A stretch of 64,000 nt of DNA from Arthrobacter sp. M2012083 (GTDB lineage Bacteria; Actinomycetota; Actinomycetes; Actinomycetales; Micrococcaceae): positions 1-64,000 of the forward strand of contig NZ_AKKK01000039.1 in NCBI RefSeq assembly GCF_000281065.1, read 5' to 3'. Positions within the stretch are counted from its first letter, which is position 1. Each line of letters opens with the position of its first letter. A program made the translations under genes and the position numbers. The notes under the pieces were generated by a model. It worked only from the letters and a program-made list of their open reading frames with translations. It made no database searches and had not been told where the DNA came from. Shown here piece by piece: positions 28,725-36,924 of the stretch.

Positions 28725-29533
28725 GGCCCGACCTCCACGGGACTGCTGCTCCGCCGGCGCCCGTAGCTGAGCCCAACCACCGCAACGGCAACCGCCACCA
28801 GCACCAAAGAAAGCGCGACGGCGGCGTCCGCATCGGCCTCACGCTGCAAGTAGATTTCGAGCGGAAGGGTTCGCGTGATCCCTTCCAAACTGCCGGCAAA
28901 GGTCAAGGTGGCACCGAACTCACCCAGGCTTCGCGCGAACGACAACACAGCACCTGACGCTAGCCCGGGCAACACCAGCGGGAGCGTTACGCGACGAAGA
29001 ACGGTGGTGGGCCGCGCCCCGAGGGTCGCTGCGACAGCCTCGTATCTGCTTCCGGCCGATCTCAGTGCGCCTTCCAGACTGACCACCAGGAACGGCAGCG
29101 CCACGAAAGTCTGGGCCAAAACCACCGCCGAGGTGGAGAACGCGATCTGGATCCCGGCCAGTTCAAGGGACTTTCCCAGGAGTCCCTGCCGCCCGAATGT
29201 GTATAGGAGAGCGAGTCCGCCGACGACGGGCGGCAGCACCAGCGGCAACAGGACGAAGGAGCGGAGAAGCCTTTGTCCGGGGAACTCGCTGCGGGCAAGT
29301 ACCAGTGCCAGAGGAACTCCCAGGACGACGCAAAGGACGGTGCTGGCCGCTGAGGTCCTCAGGCTCAGGCCCAAGGCGGCAAGGGACGACTCCGAGGTGA
29401 TGAGTGGAATGAACTGCGGCCAATTCACGCGCAGCAGCATCGCCGCCAAGGGAAGCACCATCAGAAGTCCACCCACAGCGGCAACACCATAAATCCACCG
29501 CGGAATGCCGTGGTAGCCGCTGCGCTTGATCAT
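28721..29533 (-). CDS. modB: molybdate ABC transporter permease
   Basis: 270 residues with six membrane helices and the permease EAA-type loop [30 protein letters not shown] that docks with ModC. ATG 29533 is taken because the first helix follows directly. Located 16 bp after modA. Confidence 0.92.
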   Translation of the reverse strand: MIKRSGYHGIPRWIYGVAAVGGLLMVLPLAAMLLRVNWPQFIPLITSESSLAALGLSLRTSAASTVLCVVLGVPLALVLARSEFPGQRLLRSFVLLPLVLPPVVGGLALLYTFGRQGLLGKSLELAGIQIAFSTSAVVLAQTFVALPFLVVSLEGALRSAGSRYEAVAATLGARPTTVLRRVTLPLVLPGLASGAVLSFARSLGEFGATLTFAGSLEGITRTLPLEIYLQREADADAAVALSLVLVAVAVAVVGLSYGRRRSSSPVEVGP

Positions 29534-29549
29534 GGTGCCGTGGCCTCCG

Positions 29550-30350
29550 CTACGGCGTTCCGAAGCCGGCGTCCATGAGGACCTTCTTGCCGGCTTCGCT
29601 AGTGACGTTTGCAATGAACGCAGCTGCGAGTTCCTTCTTCTTGCTGGTACCAACCGTCGCAATCGGGTAGGTGTTGACGGCCCTGTCCGACTCGGGGAAG
29701 GGTATGCCCTTGACCTTGCCACCAGCCGCTTTGACGTCCGAAACGTAGACCAGGCCCGCGTCGGCTTCGCCCGAGGTAACTTTGCCCAGGACATCGGTCA
29801 CGGATGATTCCTCGCTGACCGGGCTCAACGCGGTCCCTGTCGCTTTTTCGACGGTCTTCGTTGCAGCGCCGCAGGGAACCTGACTGGCGCAGGTCACCAC
29901 TTTGACGCCGGGCTTGGCGAGGTCCGCGAAGGAAGAGATCGACGCCGGGTTGCCGGGCGGGACGGCGATCTCCAGGACATTGGTGGCGAAGTTGGTTGCG
30001 GTGCCGTCCACAAGCTCCTGGTCTGCGAGCTTGGCCATGTTCTTGGTGTCTGCTGAAGCGAAGACGTCCGCAGGGGCACCCTGGGTAATCTGTGTGGCCA
30101 GATCAGAGGAGCCTGCAAAGCTGAGAGTCACTTTGGTGCCCGGGTGCTGGACTTCGAAGTCCTTTGCCAGCTGCGTGAAGGTTGTTTTCAGGGATGCCGC
30201 GGCGAAAACGGTGATCTCTCCGGACATGGCGGACCCGGGGCTGGCCGAGCCCGTGGACGGACGTGTCGTCCCGGAGGCGCAGGCTCCCAGGCTCGCTGCC
30301 AGGGCACCCGCAACCAGTACAGCGGCGAAAGGCTTACGGCTGATCCTCAT
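29550..30350 (-). CDS. modA: molybdate-binding lipoprotein
   Basis: 266 residues; signal peptide with lipobox SLGAC (C24), then a periplasmic-binding fold with [33 protein letters not shown] and [10 protein letters not shown], all standard for ModA. Membrane-anchored substrate receptor for ModBC. Its start overlaps the regulator stop by 4 nt. Confidence 0.93.
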   Translation of the reverse strand: MRISRKPFAAVLVAGALAASLGACASGTTRPSTGSASPGSAMSGEITVFAAASLKTTFTQLAKDFEVQHPGTKVTLSFAGSSDLATQITQGAPADVFASADTKNMAKLADQELVDGTATNFATNVLEIAVPPGNPASISSFADLAKPGVKVVTCASQVPCGAATKTVEKATGTALSPVSEESSVTDVLGKVTSGEADAGLVYVSDVKAAGGKVKGIPFPESDRAVNTYPIATVGTSKKKELAAAFIANVTSEAGKKVLMDAGFGTP

Positions 30351-30757
30351 ATGATGCTCTTTCCCTGCGGTGTTTCGATGATGACGGTGGTGGCCTTCAC
30401 CACGGCTGTGGCCACCGAACCGAGTTCCAGCCCAAGCTCCCGGACGGCTTCGCTACTCATCAGCGACACAACGCGAAACGGACCACACTGAAGCTCCACT
30501 TGGGCCATGACCTTGTCCGCAGTAATGCCGGTGACAAGACCCACGAAGCGGTTGCGGGCCGAACTTCCTGTCCGCGAGGGGTCGTCAGGGAGGTGGGATT
30601 GGTCGCGGGCAAGCGTGGCCAGTTCCAAGCCATCCACCGCGAGGCGCCCGGCTGAGTCCTTTCGGGCAGTAAGCGTTCCGTTTTCCGTCCATCGCCTCAC
30701 GGTGTCGTCGCTGACACCAAGAAAGCGAGCGGCCTCGGAAATTCGTATCTGCGGCAT
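30347..30757 (-). CDS. HTH-molbindin regulator of the mod operon (ModE-like in role)
   Basis: 136 residues. An N-terminal excisionase/MerR-type helix-turn-helix (ISEAARFLGVSDDTVRRWTENG) is joined to one TOBE/molbindin domain (about 70-133, NRFVGLVTGITADKVMAQVEL...). This layout differs from E. coli ModE and suits molybdate-dependent autoregulation. First gene of the operon; two related sequence boxes lie over and just upstream of its start codon. Confidence 0.85.
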   Translation of the reverse strand: MPQIRISEAARFLGVSDDTVRRWTENGTLTARKDSAGRLAVDGLELATLARDQSHLPDDPSRTGSSARNRFVGLVTGITADKVMAQVELQCGPFRVVSLMSSEAVRELGLELGSVATAVVKATTVIIETPQGKSII

Positions 30758-30788
30758 AAATGCATCATAGATCCGTATTTGCGGATCT
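30741..30788 (-). promoter_or_regulatory. repeat boxes at the mod operon start (putative operator)
   Basis: On the minus strand, TCCGCAAATACGGAT (30771-30785) and GCCGCAGATACGAAT (30741-30755) are similar 15-mers 30 bp apart; the second encodes the first codons of the regulator. The upstream one sits within a dyad, AGATCCG (30769-30775) and CGGATCT (30782-30788). Spacing near three helical turns suggests cooperative binding. Confidence 0.55.
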
Positions 30789-30990
30789 TCGCTACTTGTT
30801 CCGCCGCAAACGGAAAATTACCTTGGCGTTTGCCCGTGTGACCTGCGGCGCAGCGTTGGCGGAGTTCGGCCCTTTGGGCGCTCCCGGCGCACCCATTACC
30901 GCACGACGCACCCGTAACTCTGGTGCGCTCGGCGCGAAATGGTGCGCCGCCGTCGTCGTACTTCTTCTCACTACCCATGGTCCGATGGGA

Positions 30991-31004
30991 GGTACGGACG
31001 TACC
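30991..31004. promoter_or_regulatory. small palindrome upstream of FAD oxidoreductase
   Basis: GGTACG-GA-CGTACC is a perfect 6-2-6 dyad 40 bp before the start codon of the next gene; size and position would fit a TetR- or similar repressor site. No regulator gene is adjacent. Confidence 0.35.
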
Positions 31005-31043
31005 CTGTTCTAGGGGAGAGTTTCCGATGCGAAGGAACGTCCC

Positions 31044-32378
31044 ATGGAATGGATTCGTCCGGACAGCCCGGACTATGACGAAGCCCGAAAACTCTTCAAT
31101 GCGATGATCGACCGAAAGCCGGCTGTCATCGCCAAATGCTCGGATCCCGGCGATGTGGCGGAAGCGCTGAGCTATGCGCACAACCACAATCTGGACGTCG
31201 CCGTGCGCTCGGGTGGGCACTCGGTGGCGGGCATGTCCACCAACGACGACGGCCTGGTAATTGACGTCCGTCCCATGAAGTCCATCAGCGTGGACCGCGA
31301 GATGAAGACCGCCACGGTGGGCGCAGGGCTGACTTGGGGCGAGTTCGACCGCGCCACCCAGCAGTACGGGCTGGCTGTCACGGGCGGGCGCGCGTCCACC
31401 ACGGGAGTCTCGGGATTCACGTTGGGCGGTGGTTCGGGATGGCTGGAGCGCTCGTACGGATTCGCGTGCGACAACTTGCTCTCCGTCGACCTGGTCACGG
31501 CCTCCGGGGAGCGCGTCACCGCCAGCCCCGGCGAAAACCCCGAGTTGTTCTGGGCCCTCCACGGAGGGGGCGGAAACTTCGGTGTGGCAACGTCCTTGAC
31601 GTTCAAGCTGCACGATCTCGGGCCCACCGTGATGGCTGGCCTCATGTTGTTCCCAGGGCAGGACGCGACGGACTTGTCGCGCGCCTTCCGCGGGCTTGCG
31701 CTGGAGGCGCCCGACGCCGTGGGGACAGCCCTGGTGTACCTCACCGCCCCGCCGGAAGAGTTCGTCCCGGAAGAGATGGTAGGCAAGCTCGCCGTAGGAA
31801 TGGCTTACATCTACGCGGGAGATGTGGAGACCGGCGAGGAACATGCGAAGCCGTTCAAGGAACTCGGCCCTTCCGTGGACCTGGTCTCCCCCATGGCATA
31901 CGCGGACTTCCAATGCATGATCGACGACCCGCCGGACCACTACAACTACTGGAGCGCCGATTACCACAACGAGCTCAACGACGACGCCCTGGATCTCCTT
32001 GTGGATTCGGCGCAACGCCTTCCCGGGCCACACTCGCAGCAGTTGGTGGCGCGGTGGGGCGGAGCCGTGGGTGGACCTGCTGCGGCGAACACTCCCCTGC
32101 AGCATCGCGGCGCAGCTTGGGTCAGCCACCCGTTCGGTCTGTCCGAAACCCGGGAGGGAGGGCAAGAGGCAATAGCTTGGGTCAAGCAGTTCCGGCAGGA
32201 CATCGCCCCGTACACCACCGGCGGAGTCTGGCTGAACTTCATTGGAGACGAAGGCCAGGACCGGATCATGGCAGCTTACGGCGAGAAGAACTACCGGCGA
32301 CTGTCCTTGGTGAAGCGCGAATTCGATCCTGACAACGTGTTCCGCGGCAACCAGAACATCCTGCCGGCGCAGCACTGA
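31044..32378 (+). CDS. FAD-linked oxidoreductase, berberine-bridge/6-hydroxynicotine oxidase type
   Basis: 444 residues: PCMH FAD-binding domain (about 25-200) with RSGGHSVAG, where H59 is the expected covalent flavin histidine, GGRASTTGVSGFTLGGGSGWLERSYGF split over 114-140, and a C-terminal berberine-bridge (BBE) motif REFDPDNVFRGNQNI. Members oxidise sugars, alkaloids or aromatic alcohols. The substrate is unknown. GAAGGAA precedes the ATG. Confidence 0.87.
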   Translation: MEWIRPDSPDYDEARKLFNAMIDRKPAVIAKCSDPGDVAEALSYAHNHNLDVAVRSGGHSVAGMSTNDDGLVIDVRPMKSISVDREMKTATVGAGLTWGEFDRATQQYGLAVTGGRASTTGVSGFTLGGGSGWLERSYGFACDNLLSVDLVTASGERVTASPGENPELFWALHGGGGNFGVATSLTFKLHDLGPTVMAGLMLFPGQDATDLSRAFRGLALEAPDAVGTALVYLTAPPEEFVPEEMVGKLAVGMAYIYAGDVETGEEHAKPFKELGPSVDLVSPMAYADFQCMIDDPPDHYNYWSADYHNELNDDALDLLVDSAQRLPGPHSQQLVARWGGAVGGPAAANTPLQHRGAAWVSHPFGLSETREGGQEAIAWVKQFRQDIAPYTTGGVWLNFIGDEGQDRIMAAYGEKNYRRLSLVKREFDPDNVFRGNQNILPAQH

Positions 32379-32390
32379 GTTTCCTTACAC

Positions 32391-32488
32391 TCCTTCCCAG
32401 TTGCCGTGATCAGCGCGGGCAGTGAAGCCTGTACTTCCGGGACGGCAGCACGGCGGTAGACGTTCCGATGGCCGGCAACTGGGAAGGA
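32391..32488. repeat. 16-bp perfect inverted repeat bounding a 66-bp intergenic segment
   Basis: TCCTTCCCAGTTGCCG (32391-32406) and CGGCAACTGGGAAGGA (32473-32488) are exact complements. The enclosed 66 bp can pair further (GCCGTG with CACGGC). It begins shortly after the oxidoreductase stop and ends 21 bp before the next start. It could be a long terminator, a regulatory RNA stem or a small mobile palindrome. Confidence 0.85.
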
Positions 32489-32509
32489 TCGCTTGGATAC
32501 ACTTTGCCA

Positions 32510-33379
32510 ATGGCCATATATGTCGATCCCCCTCTGTGGCCAGCTCATGGAACCGTTTTTTCGCACCTCGTTTCGGACACGTCGCTGGAGGAGCTGCACG
32601 AGTTCGCAGCCTCCGCCGGAGTTCCGGAGCGGGCCTTCGACGGAGACCACTATGACGTTCCCGAACGCCGCTACGATGATCTCGTCGCGGCGGGCGCCAT
32701 CCCGGTGGAAGCCCGCATCCTGGTCCGCAAGCTCATCGCCAGCGGACTGCGCATCCCCGCTCGTGAACGGAGCAAGGCATTGACAGTACCTTTGATGGAA
32801 CGTTGGAACAGCACGTACCCAGGCCACGAGGAGCTGGGCCTTGAACTGCTGGAACGGTGGGGCGAGGACGGCAGGAAGTACCACAGCCGGACACACCTCC
32901 TGGCAGTCCTTGAGGCCTTGGACGTCCTGGCGGAGCCGGAACAGCCCGCGCTGACAGTCATCCTTGCGGCGTGGTTTCACGATGCCGTCTATGAAGGCGT
33001 GGCCGGGCAGGACGAAGAAGAGTCTGCACGGTTGGCAGAGGACCGCCTCACGGCTGCCGGGTTGGCTCCCCACGAGGTTGCCGAGGTTGCTCGCTTGGTC
33101 CGGCTCACCTCCACTCACCGTCCAAAGACCGGCGACTATGCCGGTGCCCTTCTCTGCGACGCCGACCTCTCAGTGCTTGGTGGCGACCCGGAATCCTACG
33201 CCCGCTACCTCGCCGCAGTCCGCGAAGACTACGCCCACGTCAGTGACGAAGATTTCGCGAAGGGGCGCGCCGCCGTCGTGCGTGATCTCTTGGGGCTGGA
33301 CCCGCTGTTCCACGGCGAACGCGCCAAGGCGCTCTGGCTCGACGCCGCGCGCCGGAACCTCGCCAGTGAACTCGCGTGA
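32510..33379 (+). CDS. DUF4031 plus HD-domain hydrolase
   Basis: 289 residues. The N-terminal 85 residues begin MAIYVDPPLWPAHGTVFSHL, the DUF4031 hallmark. The remainder is a predicted metal-dependent HD phosphohydrolase: YHSRTHLLAVL, WFHDAVYEG and CDADLSVLG carry the His/Asp ligands. Both parts occur as separate proteins elsewhere, so this is a fusion. ATG 32510 is chosen since the conserved block starts there; ribosome site is poor. Possible nucleotide phosphohydrolase. Confidence 0.8.
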   Translation: MAIYVDPPLWPAHGTVFSHLVSDTSLEELHEFAASAGVPERAFDGDHYDVPERRYDDLVAAGAIPVEARILVRKLIASGLRIPARERSKALTVPLMERWNSTYPGHEELGLELLERWGEDGRKYHSRTHLLAVLEALDVLAEPEQPALTVILAAWFHDAVYEGVAGQDEEESARLAEDRLTAAGLAPHEVAEVARLVRLTSTHRPKTGDYAGALLCDADLSVLGGDPESYARYLAAVREDYAHVSDEDFAKGRAAVVRDLLGLDPLFHGERAKALWLDAARRNLASELA

Positions 33380-33444
33380 GCGGCTATCCCTAGCGAACCG
33401 GATGCGCCGCAACGGCAGCTGCCGTACGTTCTCTTCCCCCGATG

Positions 33445-33500
33445 AGACGCTCCGCTGCAGCTTAGACGGTAGGAATCGTCTGTCCTGCAGCGGGTCGTCT
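33445..33500. terminator. two-tier hairpin between convergent genes
   Basis: Nested stems AGACG/CGTCT (33445-33449 with 33496-33500), CCGCTGCAG/CTGCAGCGG (33452-33460 with 33485-33493) and AGACG/CGTCT (33464-33468 with 33477-33481) form one rod. It lies between the HD gene stop and the yccF stop and is a good bidirectional terminator candidate. Confidence 0.65.
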
Positions 33501-33517
33501 AAACGGGCGGAGCCAGC

Positions 33518-33919
33518 CTAGCGGTAGGTGCTGACGAACGGCTGGTTGGTGGGCACGATCTGCTTACCGAGAGGCATCAGCGATACCGGGATGAGCTTCA
33601 AGTTGGCGATGGCCAGCGGAATTCCGATGATGGTGATGGCCATGGCAACCGCCGTGACCACGTGGCCGATCGCAATCCAGATGCCCGCAACCAGAAGCCA
33701 GATCACATTGCCGAGGAGCGCGAACACTCCGGCACCGCCCGGTTTCTCAACCACCATCTGGCCGAAGGGCCACAGGCAGTACGCACCGATCCGGAACGAA
33801 GCGATGCCCCACGGGATGGTGACGATGAGCACGCAGCAGATGATGCCTGCCGCGAAGTAGCCCAAGGCCAGCCAGAACCCACCGAAGACAAGCCAGATGA
33901 CGTTAAGGAGCGTTTTCAT
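33518..33919 (-). CDS. YccF-family inner membrane protein
   Basis: 133 residues with four hydrophobic segments arranged as two similar halves; conserved FGGFWLALGYFAAG, TIPWGIASFRIGAYCLWPFG and GIPLAIANLKLIPVSLMPLGK. ATG 33919 gives the family start (KTLLNVIW) and places AAGGGAG about 10 bp upstream; ATG 33928 would overlap that site. Function in the family is not established. Confidence 0.85.
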   Translation of the reverse strand: MKTLLNVIWLVFGGFWLALGYFAAGIICCVLIVTIPWGIASFRIGAYCLWPFGQMVVEKPGGAGVFALLGNVIWLLVAGIWIAIGHVVTAVAMAITIIGIPLAIANLKLIPVSLMPLGKQIVPTNQPFVSTYR

Positions 33920-34018
33920 AGTCTTCATTCTCCCTTGCGCCCCCGACAAAAAGCCTAGGGGTCTGCCCTGAATCTTCCCTGACTTCCAGGACCCTACGCC
34001 GCGGGCTTCATCAGTGGC

Positions 34019-34471
34019 TCAACCGGCCAGGAGCCCGTCCAGCTTGTCGAACGAGGTCCCCCAGCCGTCGCGTGTCATCTCAACCCACTCTTCGGAAGCA
34101 AACGGCCCCTGCGTGAGGTTCATCCTGGTACGGCCGTTGAGGTCCTCGAATTCGAGGTGCATTTCCTCGTATTCGTGGTCGGCGTCAGGAGCAGCCTTGG
34201 CCTGGGCAACCAAAAGTGCCGGGCTGTTCAGCTCGGTGATGGTGGCTTCGATGGGTGCCGACTGCTGGCCATTCTCGTCCGACCACACCATGACCACCTG
34301 CCAGATGCCACCCACCCTGGGCTCAACGATGATCTGGTCCCGGGGAGCTTCTACTTCTACAGGCCCGAACCACTGAGTGAGCTTGTCCGGCTCCATCCAG
34401 GCCTCAAAAACCTTCTCGCGGGGAGCATCAAACTCGCGGCTCATGGTCAGGGTGTGCTGTTCCGTACTCAT
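34019..34471 (-). CDS. SRPBCC/AHSA1-family protein
   Basis: 150 residues with the AHSA1 opening SREFDAPREKVFEAWMEPDKLTQWFGP and closing WVEMTRDGWGTSFDKLDGLL. This helix-grip fold binds hydrophobic ligands; the specific role is unknown. The short region from 34472 to 34580 shows no obvious element. Confidence 0.85.
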   Translation of the reverse strand: MSTEQHTLTMSREFDAPREKVFEAWMEPDKLTQWFGPVEVEAPRDQIIVEPRVGGIWQVVMVWSDENGQQSAPIEATITELNSPALLVAQAKAAPDADHEYEEMHLEFEDLNGRTRMNLTQGPFASEEWVEMTRDGWGTSFDKLDGLLAG

Positions 34472-34580
34472 TGCTTAACTCCTGGTTTCGGTGATGTTCG
34501 ATATCCAAGTAGTGGTGCGCTGGAGTGAATCGTGTCGTCGTGAGCGAGTCTATGGTGTCCCACTGACACGGTAAGCGAAT

Positions 34581-35177
34581 CTAGGCTTTGGCAGCTTTGA
34601 CGAAGGCGCGGATCTTCGCCAGGTCCTTCACTCCGCGAGATGCCTCTACCCCGGAGGAAACGTCCACTCCCCAAGCGCCGGCAGCAGCGGCCGCGAAAGC
34701 CACGTTGCCCGGTTCGAGTCCCCCGGCAAGCAGCCACTCCCGGTCATCCAGCCCCTTTGCCCGCACTGACGCGTAGTCCCAGGACTCCCCCGAGCCCGGC
34801 ACTGCGGCATCGATCAGGAAAACTTCTTCGCCCAGATCGGCGAACTCGTCCTGGGAGGCGCCCATGGTGACGGCCCTGATGAGCCGCATCCCGGCGTCGT
34901 GCACTGTTTTGACGTCGTCAACCGTCCGGTGGCCATGCAATTGCACCCACTCAAGTCCGGCAGCACGAGCCGTTGCCACGGCGTCAGCGGCAGCCTCATG
35001 CCGGAACACACCCACGGCGTGAACATGCTCCGGAACCAACGGCCGCAGAATGCGCACCTGGTCCGGACTGACTTCGCGGGGGCTGGAAGTGAGCACGAAG
35101 CCGACCGCGTCTGCACCGGCGTCGACCGCTTCACGCACGGACTCCGGCGTACTCAAGCCGCACACTTTGACGAACAT
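34581..35177 (-). CDS. trpF: phosphoribosylanthranilate isomerase
   Basis: Amadori rearrangement in tryptophan synthesis. 198 residues from ATG 35177 (GGAGG upstream). The TIM barrel retains general base C6 (VKVCGLS), general acid D123 (FLIDAA), the phosphate loop AGGLEPGNV and VDVSSGVE (171-178). It stands alone, outside any trp cluster. Many actinobacteria lack trpF because PriA covers the step, so its presence is notable. Confidence 0.92.
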   Translation of the reverse strand: MFVKVCGLSTPESVREAVDAGADAVGFVLTSSPREVSPDQVRILRPLVPEHVHAVGVFRHEAAADAVATARAAGLEWVQLHGHRTVDDVKTVHDAGMRLIRAVTMGASQDEFADLGEEVFLIDAAVPGSGESWDYASVRAKGLDDREWLLAGGLEPGNVAFAAAAAGAWGVDVSSGVEASRGVKDLAKIRAFVKAAKA

Positions 35178-35274
35178 TCCCGCGCCTCCAGCCGTTGTCA
35201 CAACGTTTTCCACATATGACGTTAGCAAGCCGCAATGCCAGCGCAGAAGCGGCGTCCACCACTAGGCTGGTCGG

Positions 35275-35922
35275 ATGGAGATTATCCGCTTTGCCGACAT
35301 CCGTCCCGAACCGTGGCGCAATGGGGGCGGTGTGACGCGCGAACTCGCCAGCCACCCGAAGGCCGCATCGGCGCAGGACAATGCCTGGGATTGGCGAGTC
35401 AGCATCGCCGACGTATCCAAGGCGGGAGAGTTCTCGACGTTCCCGGGGATGGAACGCGTCATCACCATCATCGACGGCGAACTGCTCCTCCTCACAGTGG
35501 ATGGCTCCGAGCACCCCCTGGAGAAGTACCGTCCGTTCCGCTTCTCGGGAGAAGCCGCGTCATCAGCCGCTCTCCCAACCGGCGACATCCGGGATTTGAA
35601 CGTCATCGCACGCGAAGGCGCTTTCAAGGGCTACACCTCCATAGTCGAGATCTCCAAGAAACGCGCACACCCTGTCTTCGAGGGCCAGTTGGCCATCCTG
35701 CTCGAGGGCAAGGCGACCGTTGCGCCCGGCGCCGCTGTGGAGGAAGAGTCGGGAGTGGAGGAAGAGCCCGACGGCGGCGGCCCGGCACCGAGCGCCGGTG
35801 AACCGGTCGAGTTGTCCCGATACGACGCCGTGGTCGGTTCGGATAGCCGCAGCCCGGAGATCTCAGGACGGGGTTTCGTGGCAGTGATCTCGATCGACCA
35901 CGTGGAGCCGTCGCACGCTTGA
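35275..35922 (+). CDS. HutD/Ves family cupin
   Basis: 215 residues with WRNGGGVTRELA, WRVSIADVSKAGEFSTFPGMERVITIIDG and GYTSIVEIS typical of HutD. Family members are linked to histidine utilisation, with no settled activity. Residues 152-180 form an acidic Glu/Gly/Pro-rich insertion. No ribosome site lies before ATG 35275, so translation may be leaderless. No hut genes are nearby. Confidence 0.82.
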   Translation: MEIIRFADIRPEPWRNGGGVTRELASHPKAASAQDNAWDWRVSIADVSKAGEFSTFPGMERVITIIDGELLLLTVDGSEHPLEKYRPFRFSGEAASSAALPTGDIRDLNVIAREGAFKGYTSIVEISKKRAHPVFEGQLAILLEGKATVAPGAAVEEESGVEEEPDGGGPAPSAGEPVELSRYDAVVGSDSRSPEISGRGFVAVISIDHVEPSHA

Positions 35923-36054
35923 TGTGGTGACGTTAACCACCAGAAGTGGCCACCCCGGCCGGGAGTTGCTAGCCTGAAATGAAGGTTCCCCTCTGGAACC
36001 TCCGGACGACGGTTCAGTACCCGGCACGCGACAAGACTGGCCAAAGGAAATGTC
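35923..36054 (+). promoter_or_regulatory. structured leader upstream of the SMR pair
   Basis: This 132-nt gap contains GGTTCC/GGAACC with a CCTCT loop, then CCGGACGACGG and CCCGGCACGCG. The folding suggests a regulatory leader. I could not match it to guanidine-I or -II riboswitch signatures, so no class is assigned. Confidence 0.3.
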
Positions 36055-36369
36055 ATGTCGTGGTTAATTCTCATTCTCTCCGGAGCACTCGAAGCCGTAT
36101 GGGCCGCAGCGCTCCACCGTTCCAAGGGCTTCCGTAAACCCGCCCCCACCATTGTGTTCCTGGTGTCCGTGGTGGCCAGCATGGGTGGGCTCGCCATCGC
36201 GATGCAATCCATCCCCACGGGCACTGCCTACGCAGTGTGGGTTGGTGTCGGCGTCGTACTGACTGCCACGTATGCGATGGTCACCAAAGTTGAACGCGCG
36301 ACGACGGCCCGGCTGCTTTTGCTTGCGGGCATCGGCGCATGTGTAGTTGGCCTGAAGGTGGTGGCGTAG
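36055..36369 (+). CDS. SMR-family transporter subunit (SugE/Gdx-like)
   Basis: 104 residues, four membrane helices, essential glutamate E13 in ALEAVWAA and GTAYAVWVGVG in helix 3. It is followed 2 bp later by a second SMR gene, as in paired (heterodimeric) SMR systems. SugE-like sequence suggests guanidinium or small cationic substrates. Confidence 0.88.
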   Translation: MSWLILILSGALEAVWAAALHRSKGFRKPAPTIVFLVSVVASMGGLAIAMQSIPTGTAYAVWVGVGVVLTATYAMVTKVERATTARLLLLAGIGACVVGLKVVA

Positions 36370-36371
36370 CC

Positions 36372-36764
36372 ATGACTGAGAACACTCTGAACTCCAGCAA
36401 CTCCGGCAACTCCGGCAACGGAATCTTCTGGGTCATCCTCTTGGCGTCAGCACTGCTCGAAGCCGTATGGGCCACAGCTTTGGGCCTCTCCGACGGCTTT
36501 ACGCAGCTCATGCCCACTGTGGTATTCGCCATCACTGCCGTCCTGAGCATGCTCGGACTGGGCATCGCAGTGAAGCGGATCCCCCTCGGCACTGCCTACG
36601 CTGTGTGGGTGGGTATCGGTGCTGCGCTGACAGTTGGCTGGGCCATGATCACGGGTGTGGAATCCGCGAGCCCGCTGAAGCTGCTTTTCATCGCTGGAAT
36701 TGTGGGCTGTGCTGCCGGGTTGAAGGCCCTGCCCACTGACAAGCCTGTAGCCAAGCCCGAGTAG
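36372..36764 (+). CDS. SMR-family transporter subunit (SugE/Gdx-like), partner
   Basis: 130 residues; a polar 15-residue N-terminal extension (Asn/Ser/Gly repeats) precedes four helices. The glutamate in LLEAVWATA, GFTQLMPT, GTAYAVWVGIGA and ESASPLKLLF resemble SugE strongly. Probably forms a heterodimer with the preceding protein, the two inserted in opposite orientation, though each could also be a homodimer. Confidence 0.88.
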   Translation: MTENTLNSSNSGNSGNGIFWVILLASALLEAVWATALGLSDGFTQLMPTVVFAITAVLSMLGLGIAVKRIPLGTAYAVWVGIGAALTVGWAMITGVESASPLKLLFIAGIVGCAAGLKALPTDKPVAKPE

Positions 36765-36779
36765 CCGTGCCGCAGGCGC

Positions 36780-36849
36780 TCCGATTCGATGGGGCGCTGC
36801 GCATTAGACGTCTCCTACCATCGAATGCGCAGCAAGCCATCGAATCGGA
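36780..36849. terminator. long hairpin after the SMR pair
   Basis: TCCGATTCGATGG (36780-36792) pairs with CCATCGAATCGGA (36837-36849) and GCTGCGCATT (36796-36805) with AATGCGCAGC (36824-36833), separated by a 3x3 internal loop: 23 paired bases in a 70-nt element. No T-run follows, but it should end or stabilise the SMR transcript. Confidence 0.75.
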
Positions 36850-36924
36850 CTTCATACAGGAATACCCACGCCAACTACTGAGTTCACGCCTTCAAGAGCA
36901 ACCAAACGCGCATTGGAGAAGTTC

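Noticed and set aside
35923..36054. Guanidine-I or guanidine-II riboswitch before the SMR pair
   Set aside because: The conserved CTAGGG and GCCCGGGAGA blocks of class I are missing, and the hairpins do not show paired ACGR tetraloops of class II.
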